Shown here piece after piece: positions 1 to 6,732 of a DNA stretch of 9,975 nt. The notes under the pieces are model-generated. The model saw nothing but the letters and a program-made list of their open reading frames with translations, was not told the DNA's origin and searched no databases. The position numbers and the translations under genes are program-made. This DNA comes from JASFYU01 sp045046905 (GTDB taxonomy: Bacteria; Bacteroidota; Bacteroidia; Flavobacteriales; Flavobacteriaceae). Where the stretch lies: positions 1 to 9,975 of the forward strand of contig JASFYU010000157.1 of the NCBI GenBank assembly GCA_045046905.1. Direction: 5' to 3'. Each line of letters begins with the position of its first letter. The stretch's first letter is position 1.

Positions 1-749
1 AACTTTGTTCTTCGTGCTTCATAGGCCTTTTTACGTTCCTCTCTTAGCTTTAACTGCTCCGCTCTTTTTTCATCGACACTCTTGGCTCTTGCCGTCTCCG
101 CCTGTTTTGCCTTTTCTTGTCGATTCAACAAGGCATCCGATGGCGCACGCTCCACAGGGTCTCCTTCGAAATCTTCTAAACGACTTTTTCTTTTCGCTTT
201 TTTCTTTGGCGCACTTACCTTTCTCGTCCGGGCAATACCCCTTAGAATCTGGTCGCTGATATCATGCCTTTTTTCGGAATACAACATTACGACATCTGCC
301 GATTTATCGAAAATAAAATCATACTTTTTATTGACCCCTATTTTTTGCACCTCATTGAACACTTGATCCTGAATAGGCTTTATCAATTGACGTTTTTGCC
401 ATACCAAATCTCCTTGGGGGCCAAAGCGATCCTGCTGATATTCGAACATCTCCTTTTCAAAAATTTGTATTTCCTCTTCTCGTTCAGATATCAATTCATC
501 GGTAAGCAATACTTTTTCTGCCATCAGGTCCTTTTTCATCTGCTCTACGGCACTTTGCTTTTGCTCTATCTCTACCTTCCATTTTTGCACCTTGCCTTCC
601 AATAGTTCACTGGCATCACGATACTCTTCAACATTTTCCAAGATATACTCCATATCGACATAGGCTATCCGAACCCCGCGTTGTCCAAAGGCATAGGTCG
701 AAAACAGTAGTAGGATCAATACTAAAAGAACGTTCGTTTGTATTTTCAT
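1..749 (-). CDS. ompH: OmpH/Skp-family periplasmic chaperone, C-terminus cut by window edge
   Basis: Skp/OmpH proteins are periplasmic holdase chaperones that carry unfolded outer-membrane proteins to the BAM complex. The frame is open from the ATG at 749 to the left edge, giving 249 residues with no stop. Residues 1-23 form a signal peptide (MKIQTNVLLVLILLLFSTYAFGQ in two pieces: basic start, Leu-rich core, probable cut after FGQ). Residues 26-165 have the OmpH pattern: RIAYVDMEYIL opening strand, then long Lys/Glu/Gln-rich helices (about 45-130), then the closing segment KKYDFIFDKS..VVMLYS. Family members usually end near here (about 150-180 residues in total). This one continues with a very basic stretch (KKKAKRKSR, 182-190) and a charged Ala/Glu/Lys/Arg tail to the edge. 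It lies 90 bases downstream of bamA on the same strand, which fits the role. The family call is firm; the function of the extended tail is unknown. Confidence 0.9.
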   Translation of the reverse strand, partial: MKIQTNVLLVLILLLFSTYAFGQRGVRIAYVDMEYILENVEEYRDASELLEGKVQKWKVEIEQKQSAVEQMKKDLMAEKVLLTDELISEREEEIQIFEKEMFEYQQDRFGPQGDLVWQKRQLIKPIQDQVFNEVQKIGVNKKYDFIFDKSADVVMLYSEKRHDISDQILRGIARTRKVSAPKKKAKRKSRLEDFEGDPVERAPSDALLNRQEKAKQAETARAKSVDEKRAEQLKLREERKKAYEARRTK

Positions 750-784
750 TTGTAATTCGTTTTATCTAATAGAAAATATCATGC

Positions 785-792
785 CAAAATTA
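785..792 (-). promoter_or_regulatory. Candidate -7 promoter element for ompH
   Basis: The minus strand reads TAATTTTG here, an exact match to the Bacteroidota -7 consensus TAnnTTTG. It sits in the 90-base gap between bamA and ompH and would put a start near 779, with a leader of about 30 bases before the ompH ATG at 749. I see no TTG at the expected -33 distance, so the match is half a promoter. It may allow ompH expression apart from bamA; readthrough from bamA is also likely. Confidence 0.4.
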
Positions 793-839
793 CTAAAACT
801 ATTAAAATGAATAGATTAGCAGAAGGCAGATATATTAAA

Positions 840-3452
840 TTAAAACTGTTGGCCAATAATGAAGTGTGTTTCCCATCCATGTGGCCCTGGCGTATTCGAA
901 ATATTGTCTTGGTCGAAACCATAGCCAAAATCAATACCCAAAAGACCAAATGCTGGCATAAAGATACGTAGCCCCACACCCGCCGATCGTTTTATTTGAA
1001 ACGGATTAAAGTCCTTAAAATTGTTGAAGGCATTGCCTCCTTCTATAAAGACTAGTCCAAAAATCGATGCAGAGGGCTTTAATGTTAGTGGATACCGAAG
1101 TTCCATAGAAAATTTATTGTAGACCAAACCTCCTTCTTGTCTACCTGTCAAAGGGTTTACCGGGGTCAAAGATTGATTTTCATACCCCCTTAACTGAACA
1201 ACATCACGACCATCTAAAGTAAAATTACCCATACCGTCGCCCCCTACGAAAAAGCGTTCAAAAGGAACATCACCCAAATCATGATTGTAAGCACCCAAAA
1301 AACCAAATTCTGCGTTGGTACGCAATACCAAGGCATGACTCTCACTACCCATTAATGTAGTGTACCAATCTCCCTTAAATTTTAATTTATAATATTCCAA
1401 CCATTTAAAACGTTCCTCCTCCAATTTTTCTCTTTGCCTATTCAGCAAAGTGACCTGAGGGTCATTGGGGTCAAGTTCAGTGATTTTCGTAAGTATCTCT
1501 GAACTTTCATCACGAATGGCCTTGAAATCCTTATCATTAAAAAGAGAATAGGGCGGGGTCAATTTGGCGGTTATTTCAAAATTAGAACCTCCTCTAGGAA
1601 AAATACGCCCTCCTGAAGTCGCATTCCTAGAAATACCTAAGGTATAGGTAAAGGAGTTCGATTTTCCGTTACCAAAACTGAACAGGCCAATATTGTAATT
1701 TTTGAAATCATAGAGTTGATACCCCAAGGAATGTGAAACGGTAAAATAATCATCAGGCCATTGTACCCGTTTGGCCATGCCTACCGAAATAGCAGTAATG
1801 GCGAACTGCCTTGACTTATCGATTTTTCGGGTTCGAAAATCATATGAAAATTGTTGCGTTCTTGAGAGTGACAAATTAAAACGTACTGGTTTCTTGCCCC
1901 CAAGCCAAGGTTCTGAAAAATTCATACTATACACCCTAAACGTCCTACTCGCCTGCATTCGAAGGGCAAAACTCTGACCATCACCCATGGGTACCGGTTT
2001 GTAGGTTTCTCCTTTAAAGATGTTCTTCATTGAAAAATTGCTGAAAGACAAACCTAAGGTACCTATAAAACCTCCACCGCCATAACCGCCTTGTAATTCT
2101 ATTTGACTTGAACCTGATTCAACGAGATTATAATTAATATCAACGGTACCCTCATTGGGGTTTGGGTTTATAATATCTGGTTTTATCTGCTCAGCATCGA
2201 AAAAGCCCAACTGCCCCAATTCACGAATACTTCGTATAATATCTGATTTATTGTAGCGTTGCCCGGGCCGGGTTCTCAGCTCTCTATAAATCACATGATC
2301 ATTGGTCCTTTCATTGCCATTAACCGTAATATGGTCTAGAAAGGTCTCTTTACCCTCAATAATGCGTATTTCAAAATTTATAGTATCGTTCTCGGCAGAG
2401 ATTTCCACCGGATTTATGTTCGAAAACAGGTATCCATTGTTCTGATATAAATTGGTAATATCCTCAGCATCGGGTTTTGAATCATCGGCAATTCGCTCAC
2501 GTAACAACACCCCGTTGTACGTATCTCCTTTTTTGATACCGAGTATTCTCGCAAGCATCCTATCAGTGTACACCGAGTTACCTACAAAGTTAATATCGCC
2601 AAAATAATACTTGTCACCTTCCTCTACCTTAATCAGGATATCTATATTATGTTCATCGATTTTGATAATGGAATCCGAAAGCACCCTCGCATCTCTAAAC
2701 CCATTTTCGGCAAATTTATCAACCAATAGACTCAAGTCATTATCATAATCATCTTTAATGTACTTTGATTTTTTCCAGAAACGGCCTAATTGCTTTTTCT
2801 TGGTCTTCTTTAGTGCTTTTCGAAGTTTTTTATCGGATAGTTCTTTATTTCCTTCAATAATAATATCGTGTATTTTTACCTTGTCACCCTTTTTAACATT
2901 GATTACCATGCTCTGAGAGTTATCACCAACCGTATCCTTGGCCGTCACTATGGTGACCTTCGCATTGAGGTAGCCTTGTTTTTTATACTTATTTTCAAGG
3001 TAGTTCTTCGTATTTGCAATAAGGCTTTCTGTAATCTTCTTGCCCTTTTTTAAATCGGTGTCTTTGATAATATCTTCTACCTTACGATTCTTGACACCGT
3101 AGACGGTAACATTTGACAGGGTGGGGCGTTCTTTTATGACAAGTTCAAGATAAACGCTTTCGCCTTCGATGTTGGTAATATAGAAATCAATATCGGTAAA
3201 AAGCTCTAGCCCCCATAGTTTATTAATTATGGCGCTAATCTGCTCTCCGGGCAAGGTGATGGCCTGACCTACCCTAAGCCCTGTATAGGTCTTCACGGTC
3301 TGCTCATTGTAACTTTTAAGACCTGTAACCTCCAAGCCACCCAAAATATACTTTTTACCGTCCTCATAGGAAGTTTCCTGAGCCAGACTAAGGGTTGTTA
3401 TAAAAAGGAGGATGATTGTAAATAGTGGTTCAAGCAATATGAACCTTTTCAT
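840..3452 (-). CDS. bamA: BamA, outer-membrane protein assembly factor (Omp85 family)
   Basis: BamA is the core of the BAM complex, which folds beta-barrel proteins into the outer membrane. Product is 870 residues: signal peptide 1-25 (cut near LSLAQ), five POTRA repeats at about 36-108, 111-188, 192-278, 282-367 and 370-446, then a 16-strand-type barrel from about 450 to the end. Visible marks are the loop-6 motif LRGY (754-757, E. coli VRGF), a Gly-rich first strand (GGYGGGGF, 455-462) and a C-terminal beta-signal ending in Phe (GWETHFIIGQQF). A charged helical insert (about 637-690) interrupts the barrel. The ATG at 3485 would put 11 polar residues before the signal peptide and overlap uppS by 29 bases. 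The ATG at 3452 gives a normal signal peptide four bases after the uppS stop, so I chose it. Cotranscribed with uppS and porG. Confidence 0.97.
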   Translation of the reverse strand: MKRFILLEPLFTIILLFITTLSLAQETSYEDGKKYILGGLEVTGLKSYNEQTVKTYTGLRVGQAITLPGEQISAIINKLWGLELFTDIDFYITNIEGESVYLELVIKERPTLSNVTVYGVKNRKVEDIIKDTDLKKGKKITESLIANTKNYLENKYKKQGYLNAKVTIVTAKDTVGDNSQSMVINVKKGDKVKIHDIIIEGNKELSDKKLRKALKKTKKKQLGRFWKKSKYIKDDYDNDLSLLVDKFAENGFRDARVLSDSIIKIDEHNIDILIKVEEGDKYYFGDINFVGNSVYTDRMLARILGIKKGDTYNGVLLRERIADDSKPDAEDITNLYQNNGYLFSNINPVEISAENDTINFEIRIIEGKETFLDHITVNGNERTNDHVIYRELRTRPGQRYNKSDIIRSIRELGQLGFFDAEQIKPDIINPNPNEGTVDINYNLVESGSSQIELQGGYGGGGFIGTLGLSFSNFSMKNIFKGETYKPVPMGDGQSFALRMQASRTFRVYSMNFSEPWLGGKKPVRFNLSLSRTQQFSYDFRTRKIDKSRQFAITAISVGMAKRVQWPDDYFTVSHSLGYQLYDFKNYNIGLFSFGNGKSNSFTYTLGISRNATSGGRIFPRGGSNFEITAKLTPPYSLFNDKDFKAIRDESSEILTKITELDPNDPQVTLLNRQREKLEEERFKWLEYYKLKFKGDWYTTLMGSESHALVLRTNAEFGFLGAYNHDLGDVPFERFFVGGDGMGNFTLDGRDVVQLRGYENQSLTPVNPLTGRQEGGLVYNKFSMELRYPLTLKPSASIFGLVFIEGGNAFNNFKDFNPFQIKRSAGVGLRIFMPAFGLLGIDFGYGFDQDNISNTPGPHGWETHFIIGQQF

Positions 3453-3456
3453 ATCG

Positions 3457-4197
3457 CTAGTTGAGTTGTTCGCTAGTTTTTCCAAATCTTCGTTCTCTGT
3501 TCTGGTAATTTTTTATGGCCCCTACTAAATGGTGTTCTCCAAAATCGGGCCAAAAAACGTCAATAAAATATAGTTCCGCATATGCTATCTGCCAAAGCAA
3601 AAAATTGCTGATCCTGTGTTCTCCACTAGTACGGATTAGCAAATCTACATCAGGCAAATCGTGCGTGTAAAGATGGTTATTTATAATGGTTTCATCAATA
3701 CTTTCAGGAGAAATTATATTATTTTTAACTTTGATACTTATCAATTTAACGGCATTTTTAAGCTCTTCTCTTGCGCCGTAGCTCAGCGCTAAAGTCAGGG
3801 TCAACCCCGTATTTTCACCTGTCTTTTCGATTACCTCTTCGAGACCTTTACGCGCTTTTTTTGGCAATGAGGCGATATCACCAATGGTGTTCAATCGTAT
3901 GTTGTTTTTGTTAAAATTTTTAAGTTCTTTTTTGAGAGAGGAAACCAAAAGCCTCATCAGTGTATCTACCTCTATTTTAGGTCGTTTCCAATTTTCGGTA
4001 GAAAAAGTATATAAGGTAAGATATTCAAGACCTAATTTGGCACAGTTTTCAACCGTTGTCCGCACGGTATTAACGCCATTTTCATGACCAAAAACTCGGA
4101 GTCTGCCTTTTTCTTTTGCCCATCTACCATTACCATCCATTATAATGGCCAGGTGTCTTGGAAGATTTTTTTTGTCAATGCTCTCTATAGTGTTCAT
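3457..4197 (-). CDS. uppS: Isoprenyl transferase, undecaprenyl diphosphate synthase
   Basis: A cytoplasmic cis-prenyltransferase that adds isopentenyl diphosphate to farnesyl diphosphate to make undecaprenyl diphosphate, the lipid carrier for peptidoglycan and surface glycans. The product has 246 residues, the family's normal length. Motifs are complete: HLAIIMDGNGRWAK (15-28) with catalytic Asp21, the FSTENW segment (65-70) followed by Arg72, and RTSGEHRISNFLLWQ (189-203) with the diphosphate-binding Arg189, Arg195 and Ser197, then Glu208 in YAELYF. An ATG at 4239 extends the frame by 14 residues but lies inside porG and precedes the conserved start; the ATG at 4197 begins MNTIESIDKKNLPRHLAI and sits 7 bases after the porG stop. 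No Shine-Dalgarno sequence is present. Tight spacing on both sides puts it in one transcript with porG and bamA. Confidence 0.97.
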   Translation of the reverse strand: MNTIESIDKKNLPRHLAIIMDGNGRWAKEKGRLRVFGHENGVNTVRTTVENCAKLGLEYLTLYTFSTENWKRPKIEVDTLMRLLVSSLKKELKNFNKNNIRLNTIGDIASLPKKARKGLEEVIEKTGENTGLTLTLALSYGAREELKNAVKLISIKVKNNIISPESIDETIINNHLYTHDLPDVDLLIRTSGEHRISNFLLWQIAYAELYFIDVFWPDFGEHHLVGAIKNYQNRERRFGKTSEQLN

Positions 4198-4204
4198 AAA
4201 AATA

Positions 4205-4903
4205 TTACTCAAAACAATCACCGCACGGTATCCTACCAAAGGTATAGGTAAAGGTCACCCCTGAGAAAACATACCAGTCGTCACTAAAAATATTTCCGAA
4301 TTCCGGGTCGGATTGAATGCTTATATTCGCTTTTTCAGGATTACTGGCATCCAGATTATCGGTAAACGTATATCGTGCACCAATTTCAGCTCCTATTATA
4401 AACTTTTGGCTTATACGCATTTTCAGCCCTGCTGTCATCGGAATGGCAAAAGCCCCGTCTCTTTGACCATTGTTATCTTGTAACTGCCCAACATCAAAAT
4501 ATTTATAATCATATCTAAAATAGGTCACGCCAGTATATAAATAGGGCGTAAAAGCCGGCCCCAACCTATGCAGGTTATATTCAACAAAATTAAATTCCAA
4601 ACCGGCAGACATTTCAAGGATATTGTTCTTGATTACAAAACCTCGCTGCTGTCTTGACGATAAATTGGATTTGGAATCATCAGCGGTAAATTTACCATAA
4701 ATAATACTAGCTCGCCAAGCATAGCGCTTACTTTTATTCCATTTGAACAGCCCCCCAATAGCCATATCCGACGGTAAAATAAAATTAGTCCTACCTACAT
4801 CGCCAATATTATTGGCTCCACCTGCAAAAATTCCTATTTCATAACTTTGGGCGCGTACGGCTGCACAAGTCAAAATAAGAATTACAACAACACATCTCCT
4901 CAT
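4205..4903 (-). CDS. porG: PorG-like (DUF6089) outer-membrane beta-barrel protein, probable type IX secretion component
   Basis: PorG is an outer-membrane barrel associated with the PorK/PorN ring of the Bacteroidota type IX secretion system. What I see: 232 residues, signal peptide 1-19 (MRRCVVVILILTCAAVRAQ), then alternating amphipathic strands rich in Gly and aromatics (YEIGIFAGGANNIGDVG at 21-37, PYLYTGVTYFRYDYKYF at 120-136, GAEIGARYTFTDNLD at 171-185, DDWYVFSGVTFTYTFGR at 208-224), and a C-terminal CGDC pair of cysteines (227, 230). The DUF6089/PorG assignment rests on the GG.NNIGDVG opening, on length and on position between nadK and uppS-bamA; from recall, the Porphyromonas gingivalis porG is likewise next to uppS, bamA and two ompH genes. 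The ATG at 4945 lies upstream of the predicted promoter and blocks a sensible signal peptide, so I start at 4903. If not PorG, it is still an outer-membrane barrel. Confidence 0.8.
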   Translation of the reverse strand: MRRCVVVILILTCAAVRAQSYEIGIFAGGANNIGDVGRTNFILPSDMAIGGLFKWNKSKRYAWRASIIYGKFTADDSKSNLSSRQQRGFVIKNNILEMSAGLEFNFVEYNLHRLGPAFTPYLYTGVTYFRYDYKYFDVGQLQDNNGQRDGAFAIPMTAGLKMRISQKFIIGAEIGARYTFTDNLDASNPEKANISIQSDPEFGNIFSDDWYVFSGVTFTYTFGRIPCGDCFE

Positions 4904-4919
4904 AAATTCTAAAAGTTTG

Positions 4920-4951
4920 CAAATATAACAATTACGGAGGTTCACCTGAAA
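4920..4951 (-). promoter_or_regulatory. Candidate promoter for porG-uppS-bamA
   Basis: On the minus strand TATATTTG (4927-4920) matches the -7 consensus TAnnTTTG exactly. Twenty bases upstream is TTTC (4951-4948), one base off the -33 TTTG. Transcription would start near 4913, leaving only about ten bases before the porG ATG at 4903. This excludes the upstream ATG at 4945 as the start of this transcript. It lies in the 115-base gap after nadK, the second-longest gap in the window. Confidence 0.5.
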
Positions 4952-5018
4952 TAACCCTTATATTCCTGTTCTCTCTTGATAAACATCTTTTAGGAGTATT
5001 TATTGTTTTAACTTTAAG

Positions 5019-5900
5019 TCAATTACGCTTATCTTCACCCCATAATAATTTATTTCGGAGTGTTTTCAAAAAGCTTTCCGATGTATACTCTATCATTTTA
5101 ATCGTAAAGTCAGCTTTCTTTATCCATATCTCTTTTCCGTTCTCCAAAACAGCTATCCTAGAATCTAAGGAAACCAAGTGATTTTCCTCTCTGCCAGACA
5201 CTTTCAGCCGTATGATCGTATCATCCGATATCACTAAAGGCCTAGCGTTCAAGTTATGTGGAGCTATAGGAGTCAGAACCAATGATTTGGCAGTAGGCAC
5301 AATAACAGGGCCGCCACAACTCAAAGAATAGCCTGTTGAACCAGTGGGCGTAGAAACTATGAGCCCGTCAGCCCAATAAGAGGTCAAGTACTCATTATTT
5401 AAATAGGTCTCGACCTGTATCATCGAGGTAGTATCTTTTCTGCTAACCGCCACCTCATTTAAGGCAAAATTAAGATCTGTAAATTCGGGTATCGGAGCAT
5501 TGGCCTTAACCTCAAGAAGACTTCTTTCAACTATGGTATAATCACCCTTTACAAATTCCTGCACAACCTTACGCACATCTTCTTTTGCAAAGGTAGCCAA
5601 AAACCCCAAGCGGCCCGTATTTACTCCCACGATAGGAATACCCAAATCTCTCACATAAGTCGTAGCTCTCAATATGGTGCCATCACCCCCAAAACTCACG
5701 AACATATCAAAAGAAGCGTCAAGGCCTGTCTTATTTGTAAAAGTCGAGCAAGTTTCAATATTGCGTTCCTTGACCAAAAGCTCTTGAAAGTACTTCTCTA
5801 TATATATTTCAGCGGATACCTTTTTAAGTTCATGCAACAACTCAACTACATAGTCAAATGCACTATCCTGATATGCTTGACCGAAAACAGCAACTTTCAT
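5019..5900 (-). CDS. nadK: NAD kinase (ATP-NAD kinase)
   Basis: Cytoplasmic enzyme that phosphorylates NAD to NADP using ATP or polyphosphate, and so sets the NADP(H) pool for biosynthesis. The 293-residue length is typical. The N-terminal domain carries the GGDGT motif at 71-75, with catalytic Asp73, inside MFVSFGGDGTILRAT. VNTGRLGFL follows at 93-101. The second domain has the substrate-binding NE pair (148-149, ALNEVAV) and the Gly-rich signature around 177-197 (WADGLIVSTPTGSTGYSLS). PHNL and RPLVIS (214-225) complete the family pattern. The usual DGQ near the end is represented by SLDS (244-247), which I believe is common in flavobacterial NadK. The ATG at 5900 gives MKVAVFGQAY, a direct entry into the Rossmann-like first strand. 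It is followed 115 bases downstream by porG. Confidence 0.97.
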   Translation of the reverse strand: MKVAVFGQAYQDSAFDYVVELLHELKKVSAEIYIEKYFQELLVKERNIETCSTFTNKTGLDASFDMFVSFGGDGTILRATTYVRDLGIPIVGVNTGRLGFLATFAKEDVRKVVQEFVKGDYTIVERSLLEVKANAPIPEFTDLNFALNEVAVSRKDTTSMIQVETYLNNEYLTSYWADGLIVSTPTGSTGYSLSCGGPVIVPTAKSLVLTPIAPHNLNARPLVISDDTIIRLKVSGREENHLVSLDSRIAVLENGKEIWIKKADFTIKMIEYTSESFLKTLRNKLLWGEDKRN

Positions 5901-5961
5901 ACTCTAAAAACTTTATAATCACCCTTGTTACAAATCACGATACTACCGAGAAAGTCTTCAA

Positions 5962-5969
5962 CAAATATA
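5962..5969 (-). promoter_or_regulatory. Candidate -7 promoter element for nadK
   Basis: The minus strand reads TATATTTG, identical to the element before porG and an exact TAnnTTTG match. It lies in the 83-base gap between the CBS gene and nadK and would start transcription near 5955, with a leader of about 55 bases. No TTG is visible at the -33 spacing. nadK may be served both by this site and by readthrough from the CBS gene. Confidence 0.35.
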
Positions 5970-5983
5970 TCTGCCGATTTCTG

Positions 5984-6640
5984 TTATACATTAAGATATT
6001 TGTCGAGATAATCAGATCGTTGTTTTAGATTCTCTATAAATCGATCGTCTTTATTTCCTAAAAGTATATTGTAGTTATATCTTCTAAAAGTCTGCATCAC
6101 CTCATTTAGGTTCGAGGCACTAATTTTTATGGTCAGCTGAACAATATCATTTTGAATACTTGTGATAAAGGCGCCGATAACCTTTGCATTATTACTTTCG
6201 ACTATTTGAGCAATTTCACTAAAAGAATAGTCTTTTGCTCCTTTAGCAACTACTATGATTGCCCCTGGCTCTGTAAAAAAGGGAGTATCAATGAAAGCAC
6301 TGACAATATTGGTGAGATCATAGTAGCCTATGACCTTATTCTTATCGTCTAAAACAGTTAATAGGTTCGCCTCGTTTCGCGCAAAGGTTTCCAAAACATC
6401 GAGCCAATTGCTATCCTCTCGAACAAAAAAGGTGTCAAAATGATACTTATAGTCCTCAACTTTTTTAGTAACCTCAAAGCTATCTAAATCATTCTCACTC
6501 AAAGTTCCCAAAAAATCTTCATTCTCAAGTATCGCTACATGAGAAAAGGCATTATGCTCAAAAAAATCGACTACTTTTTTTAAGGAATCTCCAATTTTAA
6601 AAATCGGAATATCTGTGCGTATGTGACCTTGAATATGCAT
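5984..6640 (-). CDS. CBS-pair protein with probable C-terminal ACT-like domain
   Basis: A 218-residue soluble protein with no signal peptide or membrane segment. Residues 8-57 form one CBS repeat (DIPIFKIGDSLKKVVDFF..AFSHVAIL..FLGTLSENDL) and residues 70-118 a second (TFFVREDSNWLDVLETF..NLLTVLDDKNKVIGYYDLTNIV). CBS pairs bind adenine nucleotides or related ligands. Residues 126-195 show a beta-alpha-beta-beta-alpha-beta pattern (GAIIVVAKGAKDYSFSEIAQIV..KVIGAFITSIQNDIVQLTIKI..NLNEVMQTFRRYNYNILLG) like an ACT regulatory domain. The CBS-CBS-ACT order is seen in AcuB-type proteins. No catalytic domain is attached, so it is probably a sensor or modulator. It is the first minus-strand gene, upstream of nadK by 83 bases and divergent from pdxJ; both neighbours act in cofactor synthesis. 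The ACT assignment and any link to nadK are inference. Confidence 0.85.
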   Translation of the reverse strand: MHIQGHIRTDIPIFKIGDSLKKVVDFFEHNAFSHVAILENEDFLGTLSENDLDSFEVTKKVEDYKYHFDTFFVREDSNWLDVLETFARNEANLLTVLDDKNKVIGYYDLTNIVSAFIDTPFFTEPGAIIVVAKGAKDYSFSEIAQIVESNNAKVIGAFITSIQNDIVQLTIKISASNLNEVMQTFRRYNYNILLGNKDDRFIENLKQRSDYLDKYLNV

Positions 6641-6681
6641 AATTTTAAATATAACGCAAAATACTAATTTAAAATATCAAA

Positions 6682-6691
6682 AGGCATGCCT
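6682..6691. promoter_or_regulatory. 10-base palindrome in the divergent CBS/pdxJ gap
   Basis: AGGCATGCCT is a perfect palindrome, placed between the two divergent start codons (6640 minus, 6733 plus) and just upstream of the pdxJ -7 candidate. It stands out as G+C rich within a very A+T-rich stretch. It could be an operator half-site pair for one or both genes, but a 10-base palindrome is short and may be chance. The minus strand here also carries TATTTTG (6656-6662), one base short of a -7 element, as the only promoter hint for the CBS gene. Confidence 0.25.
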
Positions 6692-6697
6692 AATTTG

Positions 6698-6705
6698 TAT
6701 TTTTG
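6698..6705 (+). promoter_or_regulatory. Candidate -7 promoter element for pdxJ
   Basis: TATTTTTG matches TAnnTTTG exactly and would start transcription near 6712, about 20 bases before the pdxJ ATG at 6733. No TTG is found at the -33 spacing. A transcript starting there would not contain the alternative TTG start at 6703, which supports the later start codon. Confidence 0.4.
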
Positions 6706-6732
6706 ATCTTGTTTTTAATAGAAATACAACTT

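Noticed and set aside
5..605. Three overlapping plus-strand open frames
   Set aside because: They lie antisense to the clear OmpH coding frame, have Phe/Leu-rich low-complexity translations typical of a shadow of Lys/Glu codons, and show no family motif.
779..979. 66-residue minus-strand open frame
   Set aside because: It overlaps the 3' end of bamA in another frame and continues into A+T-rich intergenic DNA; no recognisable protein features beyond a chance hydrophobic end.
6703..6732. TTG start giving a ten-residue longer PdxJ
   Set aside because: The extra residues are not part of the family, and the TTG falls inside the predicted -7 promoter element.
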